From: Pseudomonadota bacterium
Lineage (GTDB): Bacteria > Myxococcota_A > UBA796 > CAJQPC01
Direction: 5' to 3'
Length of the DNA: 64,000 nt
NCBI GenBank assembly: GCA_024228935.1
Contig: JAAESX010000347.1
Span: 1-64,000, forward strand
The notes below the pieces were generated by a model, which saw only the letters and a program-made list of their open reading frames with translations, was not told where the DNA came from and did not search any database. Each line of letters begins with the position of its first letter. The stretch's first letter is position 1. Shown here in pieces: positions 25,175 to 33,567 of the stretch. The position numbers and the translations under genes are program-made.

Positions 25175-26562
25175 TGGACGGGCTCTCCGTTCCAGGGGAG
25201 CCGGGCTCCGGTTCGAGTGGGAAGAGGGGCGTCGTCGAGCCGGCGGGCGACCACGTGGAACTCGACCCGTCGGTCGGCCTCGAGCGTGCCGTCCTTCGGC
25301 TGGACCTCGCCCATGCCTCGGGTGGACAGGCGGTCCGGGTGCACGCCGTCCTCGACCAGGGCCTCCCAGACGCTGCGGCTCCGGGCGTAGCTCAGGTTGT
25401 AGTTGTACCGGTAGCTGCCCTCGTTCGAGGCGTGCCCCTCGATGACGACGTGCAGCAGGTCTTCGTTCTCGTTCAGGATTCGGCTCACCTGCGCGAGCGT
25501 CGGGCGGCTGTCGGGCAGCAGCTCGGCCGTGCCGAAGACGAAGTGGAGCTCGTCCCGCAGCTCGATGGTGTCGCCGTCCAGTCGGGCGAACTCACCCTCG
25601 GCCCAGACGACCTCGGTCGGGCCGTTCGGCTCCGGCTCGGGGTCGGGCAGGCGGGTGACCAGCACCTCGGGCAGGACCTCGACGTCCTCGGTGAAGATCG
25701 GCATCGGCGCCTCGACGGGCGTGGGGATGCGCGTCCAGGTGACGCCGGTGTAGGTGCGCCACTCGCTGGTGCCGTACCCGTGGCCCAGCCCCTTGCCCAT
25801 GCCCACGTCGACCTGGACGTGCGCAGCCGGGTGCAGCCGGGTGCAGCCGCAGGCCGACCAGGCCCTCGGTCCCGGGCGCGACCTGGAGTGAACGCATCGC
25901 CAGGAAGCTGCCGCGGGTCGTCGTGCCGGCGTGGAGCTCGACGCGCCCCGGCCAGGGACGGCGCCGGACGCCCGGAGCTCGGACGCGGCGTCGTAGTCCA
26001 CCTTCGAGTCCGTCCGTCGTCGTGCCGTGGCCCCGACCGAGGTCGTGAGCTCCAGGTAGCTCCCGCCGACTCCGACGAGCGCGTCCACGGACGCGCGCGG
26101 AGCCCCGTCGCCTGCGAAGGCCACCGCTCGACCCGTCGGCAGGCCCAGCTCGGCCCGTCCGGTGGTGCGGAGCCGAGCCGTGCCCGGCCCGGTGACCTGC
26201 ACGCCCACCGAGCTGTCGCCGGTGTGAACGCCGTCGGTGTCGTACTCGGGCAGCTCGCTGCTCCACTGCACGACGACCGGCACGCTCGCGTAGACGGCCA
26301 GGTACTCGTGCGGCTGCCAGGAGCCCCCGATGGTCGTGATGTTCCGGTTGCGGATCACCGCGCCGACCTCGCGCCCGAACTCGTGCAGGACCAGTGGGTC
26401 CCGCTCGTACTGGGTGACGACGCCCACGCGCAGGCCGCCTCAAGAGGACGCGTGGGGCGTCCCGGTCCAGACCAGGCTGCCCCCGGTGAACGTCGGTCGC
26501 ACGAGCTCCATGTCCCCGGCCTGGTCCTGGGCGGCGCACAGTCCAGCGAGGGCGAGCCACAT
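25171..26562 (-). pseudogene. OmpA-family outer-membrane protein, broken by a stop and two frameshifts
   Basis: The original start is ATG 26562 with a signal peptide (MWLALAGLCAAQ), in a TGATG overlap with the upstream gene. An in-frame TGA follows at 26442-26440, after which the same frame continues as GGLRVGVVTQYERDPLVLHE. A one-base loss near 25976 shifts into another frame (RVELHAGTTTRGSFLAMRSL). A tandem 10-bp duplication at 25823-25842 then restores frame 0; deleting one copy gives the smooth join LHPAAHVQVDVGMGKG. The end is an intact OmpA domain (HFVFGTAELLPDSRPTLAQV, IEGHASNEGSY, ADRRVEFHVV). Three independent lesions make a pseudogene likely. Confidence 0.85.
25823..25849. repeat. 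10-bp tandem duplication inside the broken OmpA gene
   Basis: The unit gcagccgggt is present twice followed by a partial third copy. Because 10 is not a multiple of three, the extra copy changes the reading frame of the OmpA-family gene. Removal of one copy restores a sensible join. Such a short repeat could arise and revert by slipped-strand replication. Confidence 0.8.
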
Positions 26563-27029
26563 CAGAACGTCACCTCGACGCCCGTCGGGCCGACCTCGGC
26601 CTCGGCGCGGTCACGCAGATCGAGGGTCCACGCCGGCGACAGGGCCAGGGCCGCGATGCCGGCGGCCGCCAGCGTGGCGCTCATCGTCGTGCGAGACCAG
26701 GTGGCTCGCACATACGCCTGCCGGTCCGCATGGAGCATGTCGCTGCGGCGCTCCAGGCGCTGGCGGTACTCCAGCGGGCTGTCGTTCCACTGTTCGCGCT
26801 CGACGACGTAGAGGTTCGGGTCCGGCGGGACGGGCCAGGCCACGACCATCGGGACGACCGATGCGGAGAGCAGCGTGAAGCCCACGCCCACGGTCGCGGT
26901 CGTTCGGCGCGCGACGCGGCTGGCGTCGGCCTCGAGGATGGCTTCGAAGAGCTCGGCGTTCGGGGCCGACGCGTTCAGGTCTGGAGCGACCGGGTCCTGC
27001 GCAAACGCCGCGGCGACTACCAGGAGCAC
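26562..27029 (-). CDS. small envelope protein with signal peptide and two hydrophobic helices
   Basis: This 155-residue protein has a signal peptide (MLLVVAAAFAQ), a polar segment and two hydrophobic helices (TVGVGFTLLSASVVPMVVAW and ATLAAAGIAALALSPAW) around an Arg-rich loop. No family is recognised. The GTG start overlaps the end of the VWA gene by 13 bases and its stop overlaps the ATG of the broken OmpA gene, so all these genes were made as one operon. It is probably an inner-membrane accessory of the surface proteins encoded beside it. Confidence 0.75.
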   Translation of the reverse strand: MLLVVAAAFAQDPVAPDLNASAPNAELFEAILEADASRVARRTTATVGVGFTLLSASVVPMVVAWPVPPDPNLYVVEREQWNDSPLEYRQRLERRSDMLHADRQAYVRATWSRTTMSATLAAAGIAALALSPAWTLDLRDRAEAEVGPTGVEVTF

Positions 27030-28498
27030 GTGTCACCCGAGGTGTACTGCACACGAACCTCCTCGCCGGACTCCGGGACCGCGCCCGCATCGAAGGTCAC
27101 CGAGCGCTGGTCCGTGTCGAGTGTCCAGCCGTCCGTGACGAAGCCGTCGACCGTGACCACGACCGAGTCCGGGTCGGCGGGCTCGCTCAGGGGGAAGGTC
27201 TCGAGGCGCTCGCCGACGGTCGCGGCGGCCAGATCGGCCAGGTCGGCGCCCCAGCTCGACTTGATGTCCACCATCATGCCGCCCGTCGCCAGCGTCATCT
27301 CCTCGTACCCGGACGGGTCGTCGAGCGAGACGATGGCGTGGGTCACGATCGAGGGCGACCACATCCACATGTCGAGCAGGTAGGTCTCCCACGAGTACGG
27401 GCTCTGGTCCGGCTCGTCGGACAAGTAGATGACGGCCGTCCGCGAGCCCTCGCGCAGGAGCGAGTCGTTGCAGGCGGACTGCATGCCCGACCAGACCAGG
27501 TGCAGCCCCTTCTCGGTGTAGATGCCGTACGGGCCCTCGACGGCGTGCAGCAGCTTGGCCTCGAGGTCCGTCGTCGACGACGTGAAGATGGCGTCGTTCA
27601 GGCAGCCCGTGTCCTGTGTCAGCACGCCGACCTGCCAGTCCGAGTCGAACTCGTCCAGGGTGGCCGCGAACGTGCCGAAGTTCTCCGCCAGGTTGCGGGC
27701 ATCGTCGGCCATCGAGCCCGACCGATCCACGTAGACGAGCACGTCCGTGGTGTCGAAGGGCCCCTGCCAGAAGACGTCCTCCAGCTCCAGGATGGGGTTG
27801 CCCTGCCCGGTCACTCGGGCGGCGGTGACCCCCGAGCCGGCCGAGTGGGTGACATAGAGATCGGCCTGGTGCGCGGCAGCGACCTCGGGGGCGAAGACCA
27901 CGGTGATGGTCTGCTCGTCGTACCTGCCGAGATCGATGGGCAGGGTCTCCTGGATCTCGAAGCGCTCACCCAGCAGCTCGAGCCCATCCACGGTCACCGG
28001 GACCCCGCCATAGCTGCGCAGCGTGATCTCCCCCTCGGTCGAGCAGCCCGTCGTCTCGTTGCCGAAGTCGTAGACGATGGGGTCCACCTCGAGCGCCGCC
28101 GTGCGCCCGGGCCCCTCGAGCTCGACGGTGACGTAGCCGGCGTCCGGGTCGTTGGACTCGACCCAGATCCGGCCGGTGTTCTCGGGGGCGGTCGCGGTGA
28201 AGTGGACCGGCACCTCGAGCTGGTCCCCCGGCTCGAGGCCGAACGGGGAGAACTCGACGGCGAACGCCAGGCTGCTGGTCACGTCCAGCGCGTCGACCGA
28301 CAGGACCTCCTCGCCGACGTTCTCGATGGTCAGGTGTTCGGTCACGGTCTCGCCGCCGACCGCGGTCTCGTCGAAGACCAGGACCTCGGGCCAGACGGCC
28401 AGGTCGGGGACACCACGCACGCCCGAGTTCCCGACGCCGCCGCTGATGAGCTGATCGGAACACGCACAGATCCACAGGACGGACAGGGGTCCGATCAT
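27017..28498 (-). CDS. lipoprotein with ASH/choice-of-anchor-D domains and a von Willebrand A domain
   Basis: This 493-residue protein has an apparent lipobox (WICAC followed by Ser). Residues ~30-235 contain two immunoglobulin-like ASPM-SPD-2-Hydin/choice-of-anchor-D repeats (HLTIENVGEEVLSV, FSPFGLEPGDQLEVPVHFT; ITLRSYGGVPVTVDGL). A VWA domain follows with the MIDAS start DVLVYVDRSGSMADD and a later Asp-rich stretch (IYLSDEPDQSPYSW). It ends with CSW. VWA proteins of this type are typically surface-exposed adhesins or scaffold proteins in Myxococcota. It is the first gene of the reverse operon running down to 23.1 kb. Confidence 0.88.
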   Translation of the reverse strand: MIGPLSVLWICACSDQLISGGVGNSGVRGVPDLAVWPEVLVFDETAVGGETVTEHLTIENVGEEVLSVDALDVTSSLAFAVEFSPFGLEPGDQLEVPVHFTATAPENTGRIWVESNDPDAGYVTVELEGPGRTAALEVDPIVYDFGNETTGCSTEGEITLRSYGGVPVTVDGLELLGERFEIQETLPIDLGRYDEQTITVVFAPEVAAAHQADLYVTHSAGSGVTAARVTGQGNPILELEDVFWQGPFDTTDVLVYVDRSGSMADDARNLAENFGTFAATLDEFDSDWQVGVLTQDTGCLNDAIFTSSTTDLEAKLLHAVEGPYGIYTEKGLHLVWSGMQSACNDSLLREGSRTAVIYLSDEPDQSPYSWETYLLDMWMWSPSIVTHAIVSLDDPSGYEEMTLATGGMMVDIKSSWGADLADLAAATVGERLETFPLSEPADPDSVVVTVDGFVTDGWTLDTDQRSVTFDAGAVPESGEEVRVQYTSGDTCSW

Positions 28499-28572
28499 CG
28501 AGCACCTCGCTTGTCCCTGACGCTATCGGAAGGTGCCGAGGATCCTGGAATCAGGCGGCTGTCAGGCCGCTG

Positions 28573-29265
28573 TCACCCGTGCCGCACCCACACGCCGTCT
28601 TCGAGGCGTTCGTGCGGGGTGTAGCGCGCCTTGTAGCTCAGCTGCGCACAGTCCTTGACGTACAGTCCCAGGTAGTAGTAGCGGTAGCCCTTGCTCTTCA
28701 GCCAGGCGATCTCGGCGAGCACGCTGAACACGCCAAGGCTTCGTCGATCCTCGTCCGGGTCGAAGTAGAAGTAGACGCTCGACGCGTCCCGGTCGCCCAG
28801 GTCGACGATCCCGACCCCGATGAGCTTGTCGCCCACGAGATACCGCGTCTCGATGGTCCGAGTGCACGTGACGGTCAGCCAGTTCCGGTAGTGGCCGGCG
28901 CTGGTCGGCCGGTCGGACAGGCCCCGCTCGAGCTTGTGGCGGTTGAAGAGCGCCAGGTGCTCGTCATCGACCTTCGGGGGGCCGGCCAGGACCCGGACGT
29001 CCTGGTTGCGTCGCCAGGCCTTGCGCTGGCTCTTGCTCGGCTCGAACTCCGAGATGGGCACGCGGATGCCCTTGCACTCGGTGCAGCTGGGGCACGACGG
29101 GCGGTACATCGTGCGGCCCACGCGACGGTCGGCGTGGGCGAGCAGGCGGTCGAACTCCCGGGGCTCGATCGGCTCGCGGTACCAGCGCAGCGGCAGCACG
29201 GCCTCGCGACCCGGGAGGTACGGGCACGGGTGGGGTGTCTGGTCGACCGGGATTCCGCTGGGCAC
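28573..29265 (-). CDS. bpt: aspartate/glutamate leucyltransferase (bacterial arginyltransferase homologue)
   Basis: This 230-residue enzyme transfers leucine from Leu-tRNA to proteins with N-terminal Asp or Glu, marking them for ClpS/ClpAP degradation (N-end rule). The family signatures are clear: CPYLPGREA near the start, RVGRTMYRPSCPSCTECK, FEPSKSQRKAWRRNQD, FDPDEDRRSLGVFSVLAEI and YKARYTPHERL. Length fits the family. It lies 14 bases downstream of the metallo-hydrolase gene on the same strand. Confidence 0.95.
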   Translation of the reverse strand: MPSGIPVDQTPHPCPYLPGREAVLPLRWYREPIEPREFDRLLAHADRRVGRTMYRPSCPSCTECKGIRVPISEFEPSKSQRKAWRRNQDVRVLAGPPKVDDEHLALFNRHKLERGLSDRPTSAGHYRNWLTVTCTRTIETRYLVGDKLIGVGIVDLGDRDASSVYFYFDPDEDRRSLGVFSVLAEIAWLKSKGYRYYYLGLYVKDCAQLSYKARYTPHERLEDGVWVRHG

Positions 29266-29278
29266 CGCCGCACCATAA

Positions 29279-30130
29279 TCACAGCGGGAAGCGCGACCCC
29301 TCCTGGGCGACGTGGTGACCCGCGGCCTCGATGGCCTGGACGGCGTCGGACTCGGGCTGGAGAGCGGGGTTGCTGTGGTTCAGGTGGGTGAAGTGGACCT
29401 TCGCGCGCTGGGGCTCCGGCAGCACCGCGAACCGCTCGATGGACTCGACGATGAAGGGGTGGGGGATCTCGGCCATGTCGCGGCCGGGCAGCTCGTCGCC
29501 CGAGAAGAACGTGCCGTCCAGGAGCGCCACGTCGGCGCGGGCGATCCACTCCTCGACCGGCGTGTCCCACCGCTCCCACTTGTCGATGTCGGGCAGGTAC
29601 AGGAGCGAGCTGGTGGGCCCCTCGACCAGGAAGCCGACGGTGTCGGAGAGCTCGTCGCGGTGGGGCACGGTGAAGGGGGTGACCGCCAGGCTCCCGACGG
29701 ACACCGCGACGCCGTCGACGAGCGGGGACAGGGCGATGTTCTGCAGCTCGACCAGCTGGCTCCACGGCGCGTTGCCGCGCAGGAAGGCGTCCATTCGGGC
29801 CGTGGCCCAGACCGGGGTCGAGCTCGCGCCCATCGCCTCGCGACCCAGGTGCATCAGGCCCGTGTAGTGACCCATGTGGGCGTGCGTGAGGAAGACACCG
29901 GCCAGCTCGTCGCCGACCTGGTGGAGCTGAGCGGGCAGGTCGGGCGAGGCGTCCAGCAGCCAGGTGCTATCCCCGTCCACGAGCGCCACGGACGTCACCC
30001 GATGGCCCGCCTCCCAGGCCGAGGTGCAGCACGACTTCGTGCAGGCGATCTGGGGGTGTCCGGCGTCCTGGGCGACGCCGAGGACGACCGCCTCGGGGCC
30101 GGCGATGGCGAGCGGGATGAAGAGCCACAT
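29279..30130 (-). CDS. PqqB-like metallo-beta-lactamase-fold hydrolase
   Basis: This 283-residue protein resembles PqqB/MBL-fold enzymes. The N-terminus EAVVLGVAQDAGHPQIAC is the PqqB pattern, followed by the metal-site segment LTHAHMGHYTGL, where the usual Asp of HxHxDH is Gly. PHRDELSDTVGFLVEG, DVALLDGTFF and VHFTHLNHSNPAL complete the pattern. A signal-like start (MWLFIPLAIAG) suggests export. No other PQQ genes are present, so a stand-alone hydrolase role is more likely than cofactor synthesis. The start at 30130 gives a sensible N-terminus; further upstream the frame is only open. Confidence 0.85.
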   Translation of the reverse strand: MWLFIPLAIAGPEAVVLGVAQDAGHPQIACTKSCCTSAWEAGHRVTSVALVDGDSTWLLDASPDLPAQLHQVGDELAGVFLTHAHMGHYTGLMHLGREAMGASSTPVWATARMDAFLRGNAPWSQLVELQNIALSPLVDGVAVSVGSLAVTPFTVPHRDELSDTVGFLVEGPTSSLLYLPDIDKWERWDTPVEEWIARADVALLDGTFFSGDELPGRDMAEIPHPFIVESIERFAVLPEPQRAKVHFTHLNHSNPALQPESDAVQAIEAAGHHVAQEGSRFPL

Positions 30131-30152
30131 GCCGGGAGGATAGCGTTGGGGC

Positions 30153-31034
30153 GTGTGGCTCCTCCTTCTTGCGTGTGCGGCTCCGATCCAGGTCGAGGCC
30201 GGCTCCTGGCCGACGGTCGGCTGTGTCTCGGCCGAGGCGCCGCTGTGGGGAGAGCAGGAACTGGAGCCCGAGGAGCACGTCATCGTGCACGACGGCCGGC
30301 ACATCGTCGTCCGGGCCCTGGCTCCCGCCGCGCATGGCTGCCATCCCGCCGTGCTGCTCGTTCCACCGGGCTTCGACGAGGGCCTGCCCGAGCTGGACGA
30401 GCTGTCGTCGGTGAACCTGGCTCGGGCCGGGCTGGTCGTGGTGGCCTTCGATCCGAGCGGTCGGGGCGAGTCTCCGGGCGAGGAGGACCACGGCGGACCG
30501 CGTCATCAGGACGACGTCGCCGCGGTCCTGTCCTGGGTGGCGCAGCGCTCGGACGTCGACACCGACCGGGTCGTGGTCCGTTCCCGCTCGCTCGGCATCG
30601 CGATGGCGAGCGGAGCGCTGGCGCGTCACCCCGAGCTCGAGCCGCTGGCGCTCTACGACATCGAGGGCCCGGCCAGCCTGCCGGAGAACCTGGAGTACGC
30701 CCCCGAGAAGACGCGGGAGACCTTCGAGGCCGCCTCGGAGGGGGACGAGTGGTGGGCCGAGCGGAGCCCGGACAACCACCTGGCCCACTTCAGCGGGCAC
30801 TACCGGCGGGTCCAGGCGCTCGAGGACCACGCGCTCGGCAGCTACCTGGGCCACGCGCAGGAGCTGCTGAACGTGGCATCGGCCGCCGGCGCGAGGGTGG
30901 ACTACAACGGCGTCCCCGGCGAGATCTGGTCGTACGAGGACGTCGAGGACGGCGCGCTCGAGGGCCGGGTGAAGCACGACGACCGCCGGGCGATGGATCT
31001 CTTGCTCGACCTGTATGGTGAGGACGGAGGATGA
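30153..31034 (+). CDS. alpha/beta-hydrolase-fold lipoprotein
   Basis: This 293-residue protein starts with a very short lipoprotein signal (MWLLLLAC, Cys 8). The hydrolase core shows VLLVPPGFDEG (oxyanion region), GLVVVAFDPSGRGES and a nucleophile elbow VVRSRSLGIAMA, in which the first Gly of GxSxG is Arg. An Asp-rich motif near the end (WSYEDVEDG) and HDDRRAMDLLLD may hold the acid and His. It could be a secreted esterase or peptidase-like enzyme; substrate unknown. The GTG start is divergent from the PqqB-like gene by 22 bases. Its stop overlaps the next gene (ATGA). Confidence 0.85.
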   Translation: MWLLLLACAAPIQVEAGSWPTVGCVSAEAPLWGEQELEPEEHVIVHDGRHIVVRALAPAAHGCHPAVLLVPPGFDEGLPELDELSSVNLARAGLVVVAFDPSGRGESPGEEDHGGPRHQDDVAAVLSWVAQRSDVDTDRVVVRSRSLGIAMASGALARHPELEPLALYDIEGPASLPENLEYAPEKTRETFEAASEGDEWWAERSPDNHLAHFSGHYRRVQALEDHALGSYLGHAQELLNVASAAGARVDYNGVPGEIWSYEDVEDGALEGRVKHDDRRAMDLLLDLYGEDGG

Positions 31035-31036
31035 CG

Positions 31037-31462
31037 ATGCGATGCTTCCTGATGGTGGCTGGACTCTCGGCGCTGACCGCGTGCACGGCGGGCGGCCCCG
31101 TCGAGGAGGAGGACCTGCCGGCGACCCTGGTCGTCAACTACGCCTGGTCCGGCTTCGAGAACATGCCCGAGGAGACGTGCGCGGCGGCGTGGGCCGACAC
31201 GCTCTACGTCGAGATGGACCACCCCGACGGGGACTACAACCTGCGCCAGGCGGCGTGCGACAACCTCCCCATCGAGATCCCGGGTCTGAGCACCGGCGTC
31301 TGGACGGTCGAGGTGCGCACGACCCAGTACGCGGACACCGCGCCCGCCAGCTACGGCGTGTCCGAGCTGGTCGACGTCACGCTCGGAAGCGACTCGACGG
31401 TCGAGATCGACGTGACGCTGGAGTGCGTCGAGAACAGCTACTCCTGCGATCGCACCGAGTAG
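31037..31462 (+). CDS. small lipoprotein of unknown function
   Basis: This 141-residue protein has a lipobox (LSALTAC, then Thr) and a soluble, probably all-beta domain with conserved-looking cysteines (ETCAAAW, AACDN, LECVEN, SCDR). I chose ATG 31037 because GGAGG sits six bases upstream; ATG 31031 directly abuts that site but cannot be excluded. It is coupled to the preceding hydrolase lipoprotein and ends one base before the GTG of the methyltransferase gene. Family not recognised. Confidence 0.75.
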   Translation: MRCFLMVAGLSALTACTAGGPVEEEDLPATLVVNYAWSGFENMPEETCAAAWADTLYVEMDHPDGDYNLRQAACDNLPIEIPGLSTGVWTVEVRTTQYADTAPASYGVSELVDVTLGSDSTVEIDVTLECVENSYSCDRTE

Positions 31463-32680
31463 GTGCGGCCGGACGAGAGGCCCGCCCGGTCGTGGCGGGC
31501 GCTGCTGCTGCCGGACGTCCCGGCGCTCTGGGTGCCCATCGTCGAGGCCCGCGGACCCGGCGGCTTCCCGTACCGGGAGCTCCCCCTCGACGACGTCGAC
31601 GTCGTCCTGTGGTGGGCCATGGACGGGCGTCGGACCCTGCGCGAGGTGGCCGACGAAGCCGACCTGTCCTGGCGAGCGTTCACGAAGCGCGTCCAGCCCT
31701 GGATCGAGGCCCAGGCCGTGCTCGTGGGCTCGCGTTCGTGGCGGCGTCGGGATCCTCGCCTGGAGCGGCTCATTGCCCCCGAGCGCCCGGCCAACGCCCG
31801 TCCATCGGGTCAGTGGGTCGACGGAGCCACCCAGCTCGCCGAGTTCCACGGCGGCATCGACGACGCCGACTCGCGCTTCGACCGGGCCGAGACGACGCTC
31901 GCGCACGTCTTCCAGGACCCGCACCCGGCGCTCGCTGGAAGTCGCTGGGGTGAGCGCCTGGCGGCCTGGCTCGGTCCGGCCCAGGACGTCCTGCAGATCG
32001 GCGCGGGCACCGGATCGGCGAGCTCGTGCCTGGACGATCGAAGCCTGACACGGCTCGACCTGAGCCCCGCTCTCCTCGCCGCCCAGGCCGCACGGGCTCC
32101 CCGCTCGACCGGCGTGCTGGGGTCTGCGACGGACATGCCGTTCCCCGACGCGTCGTTCGATGCGGTGGTCTGCAACGAGGTCATCGCCGACCTCACGGCG
32201 TCGCCGTCGGCGGGGGACTGGCTCGTCACGCCCGAGCCGGGGCAGCGCCTGTTCAACACGGGCACGTTCGAGGCCCTGGCCGAGATCGCGCGGGTCCTGC
32301 GTCCTGGCGGCCGAGCCTGGGTCAGCGAGTTCGGCGACATCGACGAGCTCCCGACTGAGACGACCCAGCTCGACCACCCCGAGGTCAGCATCCACTTCGG
32401 GCAGTGCGCGCAGGTCGCTCGCTCGCTGGGTCTGTTGGCCGAGGTCCAGCGGGTCCCCGAGGCGCTCGGCCTGGACCTGTCCGCCCGCTGGCTGTGGCGC
32501 GGCTCGTGGATGGCGCTGCGCGCTCGGTGGCCGGACCTGCCGGCACGCGCCTGGACCTCGGAGACGGTCCCGCTGCCCGAGCGGGTCGAGAACCTGCTCG
32601 ACGTCACCCTGCGCGAGGAGGGCCCCGGCCCGCTACCCGGGCGGTTCCACGCTCTACTGCTGACCCGCTCAGTGACGTGA
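31463..32680 (+). CDS. SAM-dependent methyltransferase with N-terminal winged-helix-like domain
   Basis: This 405-residue protein has an N-terminal ~110 residues resembling a PqqD/winged-helix module (WWAMDGRRTLREVADEADLS). The central class I methyltransferase core includes DVLQIGAGTGSASSCL (motif I), LTRLDLSPALLAAQA, GSATDMPFPDASFDAVVCNE and EIARVLRPGGRAWVSEFGD. It could modify a small metabolite; the substrate cannot be read from sequence. It is the last of three coupled forward genes and overlaps the RNase Z-like gene tail to tail by 12 bases. Confidence 0.88.
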   Translation: MRPDERPARSWRALLLPDVPALWVPIVEARGPGGFPYRELPLDDVDVVLWWAMDGRRTLREVADEADLSWRAFTKRVQPWIEAQAVLVGSRSWRRRDPRLERLIAPERPANARPSGQWVDGATQLAEFHGGIDDADSRFDRAETTLAHVFQDPHPALAGSRWGERLAAWLGPAQDVLQIGAGTGSASSCLDDRSLTRLDLSPALLAAQAARAPRSTGVLGSATDMPFPDASFDAVVCNEVIADLTASPSAGDWLVTPEPGQRLFNTGTFEALAEIARVLRPGGRAWVSEFGDIDELPTETTQLDHPEVSIHFGQCAQVARSLGLLAEVQRVPEALGLDLSARWLWRGSWMALRARWPDLPARAWTSETVPLPERVENLLDVTLREEGPGPLPGRFHALLLTRSVT

Positions 32681-33493
32681 CAGGAGCGGCGTGACGCGCT
32701 CGCGCAGGCTCTTCGGCAGGCGCTTGTCGAGCTGCTCCAGGATGTGGTCGGCCTTGTACCGAGCCGAGAAGTGCGTGAAGAGGATGGCCTCGTTCTCGAA
32801 CAGGTCCGCGCGCTCGGCCACCTCGTCGATGTGGATGTGCCCCTTGCTGCGGCACTGCTCGACCGTCACGGCGTCGTCGACGAACGTGACCTCCATGATG
32901 AGGACGCGCGCGGTCCGAACGACCTCCTCGTTCTCGACGACCTCGATCAGCGAGTCGCCCGTGAACGCCAGCTCGGGCTTCAGGATCTCGTCGCTCACCT
33001 CGGTCCCACCCAGGCGGATCTTCGCGATCTCCTGGCCGGCCAGGCCGCGGTACTCGGGCTTCAGCTTCTTGCGCGCGCTCCACAGGCCATAGCCCTGGCA
33101 CGGGACGCGGTGGATGCTGCGGAACGGACGCACCAGGTAGCCCTTGGGCGTGCGCCACTCCTCGCCCGGCCCCAGGGGGACGACCGAGTGGGCCAGCCGG
33201 CTGCGGTCGAGGCGCCGATAGGCGTTGAACAGCGACTCAAGCGCCCGGACGTTCTCGTGACCGACGACGTAGGTGGGCGGCGTCAGGCCCATCAGCCCAC
33301 GCGTGGCGGCGTGGTAGCAGATGCCCCCGATGTGGTCCATGTGGCCGTGCGTCAGCAGCACGACCTCGCGCTGGACGGCGCTCTGGGGGCACCGGCCGAT
33401 GTCCAGGACGAGCTTCATCCCGGGGAGCTGGATGCAGGTCTCCAGGCCCCCGACCGAGGCGGCGTCGATGCTGATTCCGGCGAGCTGGAGCAT
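32669..33493 (-). CDS. ribonuclease Z-like metallo-hydrolase
   Basis: This 274-residue MBL-fold protein has the active-site motif THGHMDHIGG (HxHxDH) and later FTGDSLIEVVENEEVV, LIMEVTFVDDAV, GHIHIDEVAE and LFTHFSARYKADHI, the arrangement of tRNase Z/ElaC-type enzymes. It may process tRNA 3' ends or be a paralogous phosphodiesterase. ATG 33493 has GGAG at good spacing, and the protein starts at the first strand of the fold. It is tail to tail with the methyltransferase gene. Confidence 0.88.
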   Translation of the reverse strand: MLQLAGISIDAASVGGLETCIQLPGMKLVLDIGRCPQSAVQREVVLLTHGHMDHIGGICYHAATRGLMGLTPPTYVVGHENVRALESLFNAYRRLDRSRLAHSVVPLGPGEEWRTPKGYLVRPFRSIHRVPCQGYGLWSARKKLKPEYRGLAGQEIAKIRLGGTEVSDEILKPELAFTGDSLIEVVENEEVVRTARVLIMEVTFVDDAVTVEQCRSKGHIHIDEVAERADLFENEAILFTHFSARYKADHILEQLDKRLPKSLRERVTPLLSRH

Positions 33494-33567
33494 GGCCGCT
33501 CCACGATAAGCGCCGGGCCGGGATCGCACACCCCCGGCCGGTTAGACGTCGGGTCTCGGAGGCATCC

